Assembly: GCF_000817735.3 (NCBI RefSeq)
Contig: NZ_JTJC03000002.1
Location: 690,242-754,241, forward strand
Length of the DNA stretch: 64,000 nt
Direction of reading: 5' to 3'
Origin: Scytonema millei VB511283
GTDB lineage: Bacteria; Cyanobacteriota; Cyanobacteriia; Cyanobacteriales; Chroococcidiopsidaceae
Under the pieces are notes generated by a model, which was given only the letters and a program-made list of their open reading frames with translations, had not been told where the DNA came from and did not search any database. Shown here one piece after another: positions 18,135 through 27,260 of this stretch (within the stretch, counting starts at the first letter, position 1; each line of letters opens with the position of its first letter). Position numbers and translations under genes: made by a program.

Positions 18135-19439
18135 ATGCTTCTGTTTGGAAAAAACCCTTTAAATAACAACCAGCAAACCCCTAGCTGGAATGACAGCGAT
18201 CGCCTCATTTTTAACTGGTTTAAAGATATCGGCTTGCGGGAATCATTATTACTATCAATTTATGCATTTGGCTTAACTACAGTAATTTATCTTACTTGCC
18301 AAAATACCCAACCTTCATTCGCATCATCAAGGGTTGTTAGACAAGATCTTCTGGTGGAAAATTTAGATTTTGCTGGTACAATTTATCCAGCCAAAAAAAT
18401 GAATATTTCTGCTAATTCAGCAGCAGTTGTAAAAAAAATCTATGTTGATATTGGCGATCGCATTCAGCCCGGTCAACCGATATCAAAACTAGAAAATTTA
18501 GTGGATTTGCAAAAACTCGATCGGTTGCGAAAAGAACGATTTCAGACTGATTTAGAACTTGAAAAAGCTCGACAACAACACGAAAACGCTGCTCAAAAAA
18601 CAGTGCAACTCCAGCTACAAACATCAATAATTAATCGCAAAATCGGAGCGATCGCCCAGCTGTATGATACAGAGTTACGTCTGAGTACGGCTAAATCGAG
18701 TTTACAATTATGGCAACAACAGCAAGGTGTCGTTCAAAAAGCTAAAGGCATATACCTAAGAGCAGCAATGCAGCACGATCGCCTTAAGAAATTAGCTAGA
18801 CAGGGGGCAGTTTCTGCAAGCGAAGTCGAGCGATCGCAAGCTAAGTTAGCCGCCGCTAAAACAAATTTAGTTAAAGCAGAAACAGGCGCAATCATACAAG
18901 AAATCGAGCAACAACAACGCCGACAATGGCAACTTCGCAAACAACTAACGCTACTCGAACACCAACAACAACTTGCTGCGATCGAAGGGCAGACACAACT
19001 TGCTCGTTCGCAGTCTCGTCAAGCAACTCAGAGGCTCAATCTGCTTCACCAGCAGCGTTCTCTGTTACCAAAAGAATCAGAACTCACAGGATCGTTTCCA
19101 GTCACGGCTCAAGCAGCAGGCGTTGTTGTCAATTTGCCCGTAGTTGTGGGCGATCGCATTTACGCAGGTAAAAGTTTAGTAGAATTAGCGCAACTAAAAT
19201 CTTTAAAAGTACGAGTTTCTGTTAGTACTAGTTTAATTAATACATTACGTTTAGGACAAAGAGCAGTCGTACAACTGGGCAAGGCAGCTGAAGCCAAACA
19301 ATTTGAGGCAACAGTCGTGACAATTAATCCGATTCCAGAGCCAGATCGGACTCATATAGTCGAGGTACAATTTCAAAACCCGCAGGAAGCTTTATTAGTC
19401 GGTCAAACTGCTAAAGTTCGCTTTGTTGCAGAAGAATAG
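18135..19439 (+). CDS. HlyD-type membrane fusion protein (periplasmic adaptor)
   Basis: 434 residues. N-terminal cytoplasmic tail, one membrane helix at about residues 35-55, and a biotinyl-lipoyl half-motif at 85-115 (AAVVKKIYVDIGDRIQPGQPISKLENL). A long Gln/Arg-rich coiled-coil hairpin follows (about 120-300), then the second lipoyl half (AAGVVVNLPVVVGDRIYAGKSLVELAQL) and a beta-barrel domain. It would link an inner-membrane exporter to an outer-membrane channel. The DevB-like architecture suggests an ABC or MFS partner, but none is adjacent. It is convergent with the RDD-pentapeptide gene, 4 bases away. Confidence 0.87.
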   Translation: MLLFGKNPLNNNQQTPSWNDSDRLIFNWFKDIGLRESLLLSIYAFGLTTVIYLTCQNTQPSFASSRVVRQDLLVENLDFAGTIYPAKKMNISANSAAVVKKIYVDIGDRIQPGQPISKLENLVDLQKLDRLRKERFQTDLELEKARQQHENAAQKTVQLQLQTSIINRKIGAIAQLYDTELRLSTAKSSLQLWQQQQGVVQKAKGIYLRAAMQHDRLKKLARQGAVSASEVERSQAKLAAAKTNLVKAETGAIIQEIEQQQRRQWQLRKQLTLLEHQQQLAAIEGQTQLARSQSRQATQRLNLLHQQRSLLPKESELTGSFPVTAQAAGVVVNLPVVVGDRIYAGKSLVELAQLKSLKVRVSVSTSLINTLRLGQRAVVQLGKAAEAKQFEATVVTINPIPEPDRTHIVEVQFQNPQEALLVGQTAKVRFVAEE

Positions 19440-19443
19440 AGCG

Positions 19444-21639
19444 TTAAGGACAACGTGGATGGTATCCTCCGTAAACGCAAATATAAGCAATCTGCTGGGC
19501 ATCTAAATTTTTCACCTGGCTAAAATTAACACCCTGCACTAATGCTGCTTGAGTATATTCTGGTGGCGTGGCAATGAAGCGATCGCCTGATGCCGGAGGT
19601 TGAGGACTAAACAGGATCGTCCCCTGGAAGTCAGCCCCTGCTAAATTTGCCCCACGCAAATCTGCCATTCGCAAATCTGCCTGACGCAGGTTGATGTTTT
19701 GCATTTGGGCATGACTTAAATTAGTGTTGCTGAGACGCGCTAGGCTCAAGTCAGCATGACTGAGATTGGAATGACTCAGATCCGCACTCGATAAATCTGC
19801 CCCCTGCCAATTCGATTTGGTTAAATTAGCTGACTGCAAGCGCGTGCCTAAAGCACTGACGCGGCTCAAGCGGGCTGCGTGTAAATTAACATCAGACAAA
19901 TTTGCCGTACTTAAGTTTGCTCCTGTCAAGCTAGCATCTACGAGAGTTGCTGCTTGTAAATTAGCCCCTACGAGTTGGGCGCTACTGAGATTAGCATGAC
20001 CGAGACTAGCAGCAGATAAATTGGCTTGGTTTAGATTTGCCTGCATCAGCTCGATCCGCTCCATCGGTACGCGGCTGAGATTAGCTTTAGTTAGGTTAGC
20101 ACCCTTCATCTGAGCATGACTCAAATTGGCGATCGCGTCGTCAAAAGTATCCCAGTGCCGATCTGCCCCAGCATCGCGCCACTGGCTGGATGGTAGACTC
20201 GCGTGGTTCAGATTAGCACCTTTGAATCCTATGCCAGCAAAATTGACCCGTTCTAGCTCTAGAGTAAAAACCCGCTCTTGACTAGTGCTAGGGGCAAGAT
20301 TAATGCGGCTCAAATCGATGCCCTGTAACCTACCACCATAAACTGCCAAAATTTTGCCGATCGCCTGTTGAGTGGCTTGCAATTGTTGCGTCCTGCGAGC
20401 TAATTCAGTAGGGCTACTACTATAACGTCCGGCAGCTATTTCATTGGCGACCGATTGGTTCAAGCGGTGTAAATATGGCAAAGCCGAGGAACCAGAACTA
20501 ACCAAAGCTTGCTGTACCGTGGCGATAATTTCGCGACGTTGCTCTTGTCCGAGCAAATCGACAAGTAACTGAAGTACCTGCGGATCGCCAATCGTACCCA
20601 AAGCCAGAATTGCCCTTTGGCGATCGCTTAGGGTAGTCCCACTAGCATCTAGGTGTTGAATGAGAGTGAGAAACTGCGTGCTTTTATTCTCTGCTAACTG
20701 CCGTTGGTATTTTTGCGCCTGAATGTAGATTTGAATTCCAATCAAGGTTCCTAATACTGCCACCATGCAGGACAAAAAAGCTAAGAATAGTAATAAATTC
20801 GGATGTTGGCGCATCAACTGCCACCAACTACGCCGCACTTTCGGTTTATTAATGACAGATTTAGCAACTGATGGCTGAGTCTGTAGCTGAGGCGAAGGAC
20901 TATTATAAAGCCCCTTGCTCCCTGCTCCCTGCACCGAAGCGCTCCCTATTAACTGTTTCGCTCTAGTCCCAGGCAAAATAGTCATAGCGCGATTGGCATC
21001 CACTACGTAAGTGCCTGCAATTAAATCGTGCCAACAACGCCGCTGACGGTGAAAACGGGCAGTCATGCCTTCACCTAGTACGAAGAAACAAGACAAACCG
21101 AAAAATATGCCCAAATGAGGAAAAGCCGTCGCCCGCCACATAATATAGGCTACGGAGAGTGGTAAGCCCCACATTCCCAAAGTTTCTCGGATCGCGATCC
21201 GAGATAGACCTGGAACCGTGCCAGCAGCAGAAACAACCCGTACCCCCAACCAGCGCTTGGGTAGAGTACTGCCTGTTTTTCCCAGTAAATACAGCTGCCA
21301 TCCCCCTACTAACAAAGGAGTGATGACAGCGACAGACCAAAATATATTCGTTAGGGGTGTGACGAGACGGCGATCGCTCGGTTCGGCGGATATAGTTAGG
21401 GTACTGGCGATCGCTTTTTGAGTTAGGGCGACCACTGGATTTGGGGTGACTTGCTCCCCTGATGGCTCCAATTTTGCCTGTTCTCCTAAGCTATAGGGTA
21501 TCAGTCCGCTGAGTGCAACGAGCGATACTTCTACTGCCCATGCCGCAAAGCGTCTAGTTGCTAGTGGTAGCGGTTTGCTTTTCGCCTGCACCGAACGACG
21601 AGCGCGATTGGCATTTCTCCTCACACTTGAATTCGCCAT
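19444..21639 (-). CDS. RDD membrane domain / pentapeptide-repeat fusion protein
   Basis: 731 residues from ATG 21639, which has AAGGGGAA at a good distance; a GTG at 21669 would add ten. The N-terminal RDD domain with several membrane segments (about residues 20-220) includes LGVRVVSAAGTVPGLSRIAIRETLGMWGLP. Another membrane helix (about 285-310) is followed by a helical HEAT-like stretch (ALGTIGDPQVLQLLVDLLGQ). At least 35 pentapeptide units of A(N/D)LxxA type form a right-handed beta-helix from about residue 460 on. A GAGSKG segment near residue 235 is read from GGGAGCA heptamers inside the gene. RDD proteins are membrane anchors or transporters; the function here is unknown. Confidence 0.85.
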   Translation of the reverse strand: MANSSVRRNANRARRSVQAKSKPLPLATRRFAAWAVEVSLVALSGLIPYSLGEQAKLEPSGEQVTPNPVVALTQKAIASTLTISAEPSDRRLVTPLTNIFWSVAVITPLLVGGWQLYLLGKTGSTLPKRWLGVRVVSAAGTVPGLSRIAIRETLGMWGLPLSVAYIMWRATAFPHLGIFFGLSCFFVLGEGMTARFHRQRRCWHDLIAGTYVVDANRAMTILPGTRAKQLIGSASVQGAGSKGLYNSPSPQLQTQPSVAKSVINKPKVRRSWWQLMRQHPNLLLFLAFLSCMVAVLGTLIGIQIYIQAQKYQRQLAENKSTQFLTLIQHLDASGTTLSDRQRAILALGTIGDPQVLQLLVDLLGQEQRREIIATVQQALVSSGSSALPYLHRLNQSVANEIAAGRYSSSPTELARRTQQLQATQQAIGKILAVYGGRLQGIDLSRINLAPSTSQERVFTLELERVNFAGIGFKGANLNHASLPSSQWRDAGADRHWDTFDDAIANLSHAQMKGANLTKANLSRVPMERIELMQANLNQANLSAASLGHANLSSAQLVGANLQAATLVDASLTGANLSTANLSDVNLHAARLSRVSALGTRLQSANLTKSNWQGADLSSADLSHSNLSHADLSLARLSNTNLSHAQMQNINLRQADLRMADLRGANLAGADFQGTILFSPQPPASGDRFIATPPEYTQAALVQGVNFSQVKNLDAQQIAYICVYGGYHPRCP

Positions 21640-21693
21640 CTTAATAGTTCCCCTTCTCGTTGTTTTCACTCCTCGATCGCAGACATTAAGTTA

Positions 21694-22047
21694 TCAGTTC
21701 TTTGTTTCAGTATTGCGACTGACAAAAAACCGATATCCTACATACAACACCAGTGCCAGCACTCCTAAGCTGATGACAGCTGCTACTAGGTTTAGCACCG
21801 CTCTGAGAATTGCAATTCCAAACACAGCTCCAACACTTATGACTATAAGCTTGCTGACACGCGATAGATGACTAAACCAATTAAAAAACTGTCCCAAAGG
21901 CGATGGCTCGCTAGCAGCGATTTTTGTCTCTTGTACTATCTGTGGCGTTGCAGGCTGCGATCGTGCTACCTCCGCAGATGCCGAATTTGCTTCTCTTTCT
22001 AGTTGTTCTAAGCGTTGTTGCAAATCTTGTTCTGATTGAGGATTCAT
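21694..22047 (-). CDS. Small membrane protein with N-terminal coiled coil
   Basis: 117 residues. Residues 5-30 (QDLQQRLEQLEREANS) form an amphipathic coiled coil, followed by a Pro/Ser linker. Two hydrophobic segments are near 70-110 (SKLIVISVGAVFGIAILRAVLNLVAAVISLGVLALVLYVGYRFF). It lies 54 bases upstream of the RDD-pentapeptide gene on the same strand and may be co-transcribed with it. I do not recognise a named family; similar short proteins occur in other cyanobacteria. Confidence 0.7.
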   Translation of the reverse strand: MNPQSEQDLQQRLEQLEREANSASAEVARSQPATPQIVQETKIAASEPSPLGQFFNWFSHLSRVSKLIVISVGAVFGIAILRAVLNLVAAVISLGVLALVLYVGYRFFVSRNTETKN

Positions 22048-22667
22048 ATGCTTTTACCAAAAAGTAAGAGAGTGGCGAGCAGTCACGAGTCACAAGGTCA
22101 CAAGTCACAAGTCGGAAGCATCTAGCCACCAGCCACTCGTCACTGCTCACTGTTATTAGGGCGATTGTAGCTAATGCAAAGCACAACTACACGCCGACTT
22201 GGATAGGAAAACTTGACAAACAACTAATATAGCGATTCTATTTGAGTCATGAACCGCTCGTTGTGGTGGTTGACGGTTAACAGTTGACAGTTGACAGTTA
22301 ACCGTTAACCGTCAACCGTCAACCAGCAATAACCCAGATTCACAAATCATTTAGGCTCGCTATATATGTTCGTTATGAATGGTTTTCCGCCCAAAAAATG
22401 GAGAAATTACGCAAGTTTTTGAGAAAAGTCAATTGTTATAATTAGACTCAATAGCGGTCTAACGATCGCTGTAAATTAATTGCGAATTACAGCTAAAACT
22501 CTATCAAAAGAAGCAGATTTAACAGTGGAGGTTATGAAGTAGTAACAGATTCAGCCTTGCGATAGTTGCAGTAAATCCAAATATTTGATTCTTGAAAAGC
22601 AAATAAATGTCCTGCATTTCAGGTGATTTAAACCTAGTAATTGAAAGTCCGTAAGTGGATAAATAAA
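22048..22667. other. 620-bp intergenic region with repeats and a MITE-like element
   Basis: Bases 22075-22140 hold GTCACAA/CCACCAG heptamers. A 137-bp element with inverted ends is listed separately. Bases 22370-22640 are AT-rich with a TATAAT at 22437-22442, a possible -10 box for the secreted-protein gene to the right; no clear -35 is seen. No gene recognised. Confidence 0.6.
22228..22364. mobile_element. MITE-like element, 137 bp
   Basis: The left end TATAGCGATTCTATTTGAGT and the reverse complement of the right end, TATAGCGAGCCTAAATGATT, agree at 15 of 20 positions, with the outer eight identical. The interior is almost entirely GTCAACC/AACAGTT heptamers and has no coding capacity. Non-autonomous transposon remnants have this form. 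No target duplication is certain. Confidence 0.55.
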
Positions 22668-23123
22668 ATGACAAAGCAAGCTACTATGTACAAGTTAATA
22701 AAGTGGACTATCCTACCTTCCATTTTAATTATGAGTTGTGCGATCGCAGCTACAACTTTCGCTCAGGAAGCAGTAGTAAAAGTCCCCCCCCAATTAGAAG
22801 CAGACCCTCTAGTTGTTAAAGGTAGATCTGGAGGAGAAAAAAACAGCGATTGCGGTAACATCAGTACGACTCCCAGTCAGGTGCTACAAGTACCAGAACC
22901 TTTACCATATCTCAAGCTACAAGTACAGAGCGAAGGAGAACCTACACTACTGATTGAAGGACCAGGAAAACGGCGTTTTTGCGTACTGGCGGATACAGCA
23001 GCAGGAGAAGCTCCCGAAATCTCGGGTTACTGGGAAGCAGGAAAATACTCGCTATACGTTGGCGATCGCACTCAAGGACAATATCCCTATACCCTTTCAA
23101 TCTCTCAGAAAAAAGGTGAATAG
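22668..23123 (+). CDS. Hypothetical secreted protein
   Basis: 151 residues from ATG 22668; a TTG upstream would add nine. A signal-peptide-like segment (LIKWTILPSILIMSCAIAATTFAQ) ends with a plausible cleavage site near residue 34. The mature part has two Cys (SDCGNI, RRFCVL) that could form a disulfide, with short strands ending YWEAGKYSLYVGD. I do not recognise the family; the C-terminal strands resemble pre-peptidase-type beta-sandwich modules. A run of eight C at 22784-22791 lies in frame and could slip. It stands alone between repeats. Confidence 0.65.
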   Translation: MTKQATMYKLIKWTILPSILIMSCAIAATTFAQEAVVKVPPQLEADPLVVKGRSGGEKNSDCGNISTTPSQVLQVPEPLPYLKLQVQSEGEPTLLIEGPGKRRFCVLADTAAGEAPEISGYWEAGKYSLYVGDRTQGQYPYTLSISQKKGE

Positions 23124-23224
23124 ATTTGTCATTGGTCATTCGTCATTTGTCATTGGTTAACACTGCACTCACGACCAATGACAACTGACAACTGATAACT
23201 GTTCACTGATAACTGACAACTGAA

Positions 23225-23596
23225 TTATGACTCTTCCGCGCTAGCTGCGACTTCCACAGCTTGCACGTCAATCGTCCCTGGAGGTGTTAAGCGATTCAGC
23301 TTGCCTTGCTCTACTTTCAAAAGTTCGCCACAACTAGGACACTGAAGTTGGGTACGATTGAGTGCTGCTAGTTCGTAGCTACACACCGGACATTCAGACT
23401 GAACGAGGTTGCGTTGCAGCCACCAGCGAAACCAGACGAATGCGATCGCTGGAGCCAACAATAGCAGTCCCATTAAAATTAGAAATGAGTTGACCAACCA
23501 GCCAAGACCTACCGCACCCAATAACCAGATGAAGAGGAATAGGGTGAGCCAACCGGAGAGGCGGGAAAAACTAAGTTGAAAAGACTTGAGGCTCAT
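23225..23596 (-). CDS. Membrane protein with zinc ribbon
   Basis: 123 residues. Two membrane helices occupy about residues 15-55 (LTLFLFIWLLGAVGLGWLV, ILMGLLLLAPAIAFVWF). A cytoplasmic zinc ribbon follows, with CPVC near residue 75 and CPSC near residue 91, then a Glu/Val-rich tail. The family is unknown to me but common in cyanobacteria. Start ATG 23596. It lies between repeats, with no partner gene. Confidence 0.7.
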   Translation of the reverse strand: MSLKSFQLSFSRLSGWLTLFLFIWLLGAVGLGWLVNSFLILMGLLLLAPAIAFVWFRWWLQRNLVQSECPVCSYELAALNRTQLQCPSCGELLKVEQGKLNRLTPPGTIDVQAVEVAASAEES

Positions 23597-23649
23597 GTTC
23601 TTTCTATTAAGCTGCTCTGCCTCTAGGATAGCTAGGGGTCGGGAGTTTT

Positions 23650-23713
23650 AGGGGCGGGTTTTCAGCATACCTATCGCAGAGCAAACAATTCTACGGTTAA
23701 ACCCGCCCGTACA
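23650..23713. repeat. GC-rich inverted repeat element
   Basis: Arms GGGGCGGGTTTT and TTAAACCCGCCCGTAC flank about 36 bases. Same arms as at 12517 and 52226, different interior. It lies between two minus-strand genes. Confidence 0.65.
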
Positions 23714-23776
23714 GGGGAGTAGGAGAATTGTAAAAAATTTGTCATTAATTACACAACACCAATTACCCTGCGCGAT

Positions 23777-24220
23777 TTATGTCTTAACTTCTTGGCGGTT
23801 TTTATCACTTTTTACAATGAGTAAGCAGTTTCTGCCGTCAGCAGCCCGTTCGTATACGACTCGATCTGCTAAGCGCCGCAATAGAAACCAGCCATAGCCT
23901 CCTTCTTGTAAGGTTCCTGGTTTAGGTTCGGCAATTGCATCGGGATTAAAAGGCTGACCCCGATCCCAGATTCTAATCTCAATGCGATCGCTCCATAATA
24001 ACAGGTCGATATCTATCGCCGTTTCTCGCGGTAGGGCTTGATGGGCGTGTCTGACCGCATTCGTAAATCCTTCTGCTAAAGCTAAATTTAAGCGATATAG
24101 TTGACCCTCAGACCAAGGTATTTGACCGCTATGTTGAAGACAAAAATCTTCAAACCAGTCTTGTACCTGGTTCAGTAACTTTAAATCGCTACACACCCTC
24201 AGATGATTTTGCTCCAACAT
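23777..24220 (-). CDS. Anti-sigma regulatory factor (RsbW-like serine kinase)
   Basis: 147 residues forming a single GHKL ATPase domain. N-box LALAEGFTNAVRHAH near residues 48-62, G1 box IEIRIWDRGQPF near 85, and G2 box GGYGWFLLRRLADRV near 112. This matches the RsbW/SpoIIAB-type kinases that bind sigma or anti-anti-sigma partners. In cyanobacteria such genes usually act in partner-switching with STAS proteins. No sigma factor or STAS gene is adjacent, so the partner is elsewhere. Downstream of petBD on the same strand, separated by a strong hairpin. Confidence 0.88.
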   Translation of the reverse strand: MLEQNHLRVCSDLKLLNQVQDWFEDFCLQHSGQIPWSEGQLYRLNLALAEGFTNAVRHAHQALPRETAIDIDLLLWSDRIEIRIWDRGQPFNPDAIAEPKPGTLQEGGYGWFLLRRLADRVVYERAADGRNCLLIVKSDKNRQEVKT

Positions 24221-24330
24221 GCCACGGCTTGACCGCGATCCGATGTTAATTGCTTGTCAACTCAATAAATGTTTACTTATTCTTTTTTTATTCTGTAATC
24301 GCGACTACTATCAAGCCTCTGTAACTAAAA

Positions 24331-24392
24331 TTGACACCTGTTAACGTTTCTCATTCAGTAGATATACTTTTTGAGAAACCCACAGGTGTCAA
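24331..24392. terminator. Long hairpin downstream of petD
   Basis: TTGACACCTGT (24331-24341) pairs with ACAGGTGTCAA (24382-24392). Inside it GTTTCTCA (24346-24353) pairs with TGAGAAAC (24372-24379), giving 19 perfect pairs around an internal bulge and an 18-nt loop. It lies 46 bases after the petD stop. No U-run follows on the minus strand, so it could be an mRNA 3'-end stabiliser or a Rho-independent-like stop. Confidence 0.6.
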
Positions 24393-24438
24393 GACAAATC
24401 CGTACTCAATACACTTGATTAAGTGCAGAACTGAACGA

Positions 24439-24921
24439 TTAGAACAGACCGAAAGTGAAAGATTTGTCGATCGGGAAAGCAGCACCAATACCGAGCCACA
24501 AGGTAACTAAAGTACCAACTAAAAACACAGTTGTTGCGACTGGACGGCGGAAGGGATTTTGGAACTTATTGACATTCTCAATAAATGGAACCAGAATTAA
24601 CCCCAGTGGTACGGAAGCCATCAGCACGACTCCCAATAATTTATTGGGAACTGACCGCAGAATTTGGAATACTGGGTATAAATACCACTCAGGTAAAATT
24701 TCCAGAGGCGTAGCGAAAGGATTTGCTGGTTCGCCTACCATTGCTGGGTCTAGTACGGACAAAGCGACTATACAAGCACCCGTTCCCAAAATTACCACAG
24801 GGAAAATATAGAGCAAGTCGTTAGGCCAAGCAGGTTCGCCATAATAATTATGACCCATGCCCTTAGCCAGCTTGGCACGTAATTGAGGGTCGCTCAGGTC
24901 TGGTTTTTTTAGTGTTCCCAT
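24439..24921 (-). CDS. petD: Cytochrome b6f complex subunit IV
   Basis: 160 residues, the standard length, beginning [18 protein letters not shown]. Three membrane helices are visible, and the PEWY motif of the quinol-oxidising site is present ([18 protein letters not shown] near residue 77). It acts with cytochrome b6 in electron transfer between plastoquinone and plastocyanin/c6 in the thylakoid. It follows petB on the same strand with an 88-base gap filled by repeats, so a petBD transcript is likely. The hairpin at 24331 probably closes it. Confidence 0.98.
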   Translation of the reverse strand: MGTLKKPDLSDPQLRAKLAKGMGHNYYGEPAWPNDLLYIFPVVILGTGACIVALSVLDPAMVGEPANPFATPLEILPEWYLYPVFQILRSVPNKLLGVVLMASVPLGLILVPFIENVNKFQNPFRRPVATTVFLVGTLVTLWLGIGAAFPIDKSFTFGLF

Positions 24922-24944
24922 CTTTAAAGTTGTTCTCCTTTGTT

Positions 24945-25009
24945 TCAGTTATCAGTTATCAGTTAACAGTTAACAGTGACAACTGATAGCTGTTAACTGT
25001 TAACTGTAA
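24945..25009. repeat. STRR heptamers between petB and petD
   Basis: AGTTATC and AACTGTT units, partly inverted, fill most of the 88-base spacer of the petBD operon. Confidence 0.75.
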
Positions 25010-25678
25010 TTACAACGGACCAGAAATACCTTGCTTGCGGATCATCAGGAAATGCAGCAGCATGAAGACAGCGATCGCCCAAGGTAAGACAAAAGTATGA
25101 GCGCTGTAGTAGCGAGTTAGCGTTGCTTGACCTACACTCGAACCGCCGCGCAATAAGTCAGCAATGAGAGTACCGACGACTGGAATTGCTTCTGGTACGC
25201 CACTAACGATTTTTACCGCCCAATAACCGACTTGATCCCAAGGTAAAGAGTAACCCGTTACACCAAAGGAAACAGTAATGACTGCTAAAATCACGCCACT
25301 AACCCAAGTCAACTCACGGGGCTTTTTAAAACCGCCAGTGAGATAAACGCGGAATACGTGCAGGATCATCATCAGTACCATCATGCTGGCTGACCAGCGG
25401 TGGATGGAGCGGATCAACCAGCCGAAGTTCACATCTGTCATGAGATACTGTACGGAAGCATAAGCTTCAGTTACAGTCGGCTTGTAGTAGAAAGTCATAG
25501 CGAATCCAGTCGCAAACTGGATTAAAAAGCAAACCAGGGTGATACCACCGAGACAGTAAAAAATGTTGACGTGTGGGGGGACGTACTTACTGGTTACATC
25601 TTCAGCAAGAGCCTGGATCTCCAAGCGCTCCTCAAACCAGTTGTATGCTTTTGAATCAGTTACCTGTTTACTAAACAT
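25010..25678 (-). CDS. petB: Cytochrome b6
   Basis: 222 residues from ATG 25678 ([20 protein letters not shown]); the TTG one codon earlier is ignored. Four membrane helices. Heme-ligand His pairs lie in helix B ([18 protein letters not shown], spacing 14) and helix D ([18 protein letters not shown], spacing 15), and NIFYCLGG holds the Cys that binds heme cn covalently. Core of the cytochrome b6f complex in thylakoids. It precedes petD and is divergent from ctpA, an arrangement known in other cyanobacteria. Confidence 0.98.
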   Translation of the reverse strand: MFSKQVTDSKAYNWFEERLEIQALAEDVTSKYVPPHVNIFYCLGGITLVCFLIQFATGFAMTFYYKPTVTEAYASVQYLMTDVNFGWLIRSIHRWSASMMVLMMILHVFRVYLTGGFKKPRELTWVSGVILAVITVSFGVTGYSLPWDQVGYWAVKIVSGVPEAIPVVGTLIADLLRGGSSVGQATLTRYYSAHTFVLPWAIAVFMLLHFLMIRKQGISGPL

Positions 25679-26004
25679 CAACCAAAAGTTCCTAAAAATG
25701 GATTGCGTCTGTTCAAATTCCCGATCGTCTTTGCAGGGATCGTCTTTTCAAGGTCTTCTAATGGCTGGAAATCCAGTCACTTCGATCTTAATTGCGATCG
25801 CGAACAATTTGCTCGTCCAGACTGCATCAGATTCTATAAAAAAAGTAACATAGTCGAGAGGACAGTTGGAAGAAGTTGTAAGTCGTAAGTCGTAAGTCGT
25901 AAGTTGGCTGTTGGTTTTTTTCTCCCTCAGCTCCCCCAACTTCGCGGCTCTCCCCCTGCTCCCTGTCCCCTACTCCCTGATAACTGAATCACTGATAACT
26001 GATG
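25679..26004. promoter_or_regulatory. Divergent petB / ctpA control region
   Basis: 326 bases between divergently transcribed genes that must contain both promoters. The petB-proximal half is unique sequence with TTCTATAAAAAAAG at about 25831. The ctpA-proximal half (from about 25878) is GTAAGTC, GCTCCCT and ACTGATA heptamers. I cannot place the promoters exactly. Confidence 0.5.
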
Positions 26005-27240
26005 ATGTCAAAGCGAATTTTCCAGATCGGAGTTTTGTTGGTCATGCCAATTCTGCTAGCGTTGGGTATTTGGACTCAGCCAGCAACCGCCATCACGGAA
26101 GAGCAGAGAGTGGTAGTAGAAGCATGGCGAATTGTCAATCGCGCCTATCTGGACGATACGTTTAACCATCAAAATTGGTCGGCAGTGCGGCAACAAGCAC
26201 TCAAACAACCCCTTGACAACCCAGAGTCAGCATATACAACAGTCGAGAAAATGCTGGCAAGTTTAAACGAGCCTTTCACTCGCTTTTTACGACCAGAACA
26301 GTATCGTAGTTTACAAGTTAATACTTCTGGCGAACTGACAGGTGTAGGACTGCAAATTGCCCTTAATCCAAAAACAGGACAGTTAGAGGTCGTAGCACCA
26401 ATTGCTGGTTCTCCAGCGGAAAAAGCAGGTATTCAATCTCGCGATCGCATTCTCAAAATCGATGGTATTCCGACCACCCAATTAACTCTAGATGAAGCAG
26501 CAGCCAAAATGCGGGGTCCGGCGGGTAGTAAAGTCATGCTGATCGTAGAACGGGATGGTTCGCCAAAAGAAATCCAGGTAGCCCGCGATCGCATTGCTGT
26601 CAATCCCGTAGTTGCCCAACTTCAAACCTCACCTAGCGGAGCAGAGATCGGCTACATACGCCTGATTCAATTTAATGCCAACGCCACAGCAGAAGTTGCC
26701 CACGCGATCGCCAATTTAGAAAAACAAGGTGCCAATGCATACATTTTGGATTTACGCAATAATCCTGGAGGCTTATTGCAATCGGGAATTGAAATTGCCC
26801 GTCTGTGGTTAGACGAAGGCACGATCGTCTATACGGTTAACCGCCAAGGCATCCAAGGAAATTTTGAAGCTTTTGGCTCGGCATTAACTCACGACCCCCT
26901 AGTCGTCTTAGTCGATCGCGGTACGGCTAGCGCCAGTGAAATTCTCGCTGGAGCGCTGCAAGACAACGGACGAGCGAAAATTGTTGGTGAAAAGACGTTT
27001 GGTAAAGGCTTAATTCAATCTTTGTTTGAACTATCTGACGGTTCCGGTATGGCTGTTACCGTTGCCAAATACGAAACCCCAAGTCATCGAGACATTCACA
27101 AGCAGGGCATTGTCCCAGACCTCAATGTAGCTACCGATCGCCTCAGCCGCGACCAAATCGCCACCGCAGCAGACCCACAATACTTAGCAGCAGTAGAATT
27201 ATTAAGCAATACACCAGCTATTGCTAAAAGCGACAAATGA
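26005..27240 (+). CDS. ctpA: C-terminal processing protease (S41 family, CtpA-type)
   Basis: 411 residues from ATG 26005 (another ATG directly before it). The signal peptide ends near residue 29 (TQPATA). A PDZ domain at about 95-175 has GVGLQIALNPKTGQLEVVAPIAGSPA. The S41 catalytic core has NNPGGLLQSGIEIARLWL, nucleophile Ser in GTASASEILAGALQDNG and catalytic Lys in GEKTFGKGLIQS. CtpA cleaves the C-terminal extension of the D1 protein in the lumen, allowing assembly of the oxygen-evolving cluster; paralogues CtpB and CtpC exist. Its position divergent from petB supports CtpA. Confidence 0.92.
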   Translation: MSKRIFQIGVLLVMPILLALGIWTQPATAITEEQRVVVEAWRIVNRAYLDDTFNHQNWSAVRQQALKQPLDNPESAYTTVEKMLASLNEPFTRFLRPEQYRSLQVNTSGELTGVGLQIALNPKTGQLEVVAPIAGSPAEKAGIQSRDRILKIDGIPTTQLTLDEAAAKMRGPAGSKVMLIVERDGSPKEIQVARDRIAVNPVVAQLQTSPSGAEIGYIRLIQFNANATAEVAHAIANLEKQGANAYILDLRNNPGGLLQSGIEIARLWLDEGTIVYTVNRQGIQGNFEAFGSALTHDPLVVLVDRGTASASEILAGALQDNGRAKIVGEKTFGKGLIQSLFELSDGSGMAVTVAKYETPSHRDIHKQGIVPDLNVATDRLSRDQIATAADPQYLAAVELLSNTPAIAKSDK

Positions 27241-27260
27241 TTTGATGGGAATGGGTAATT

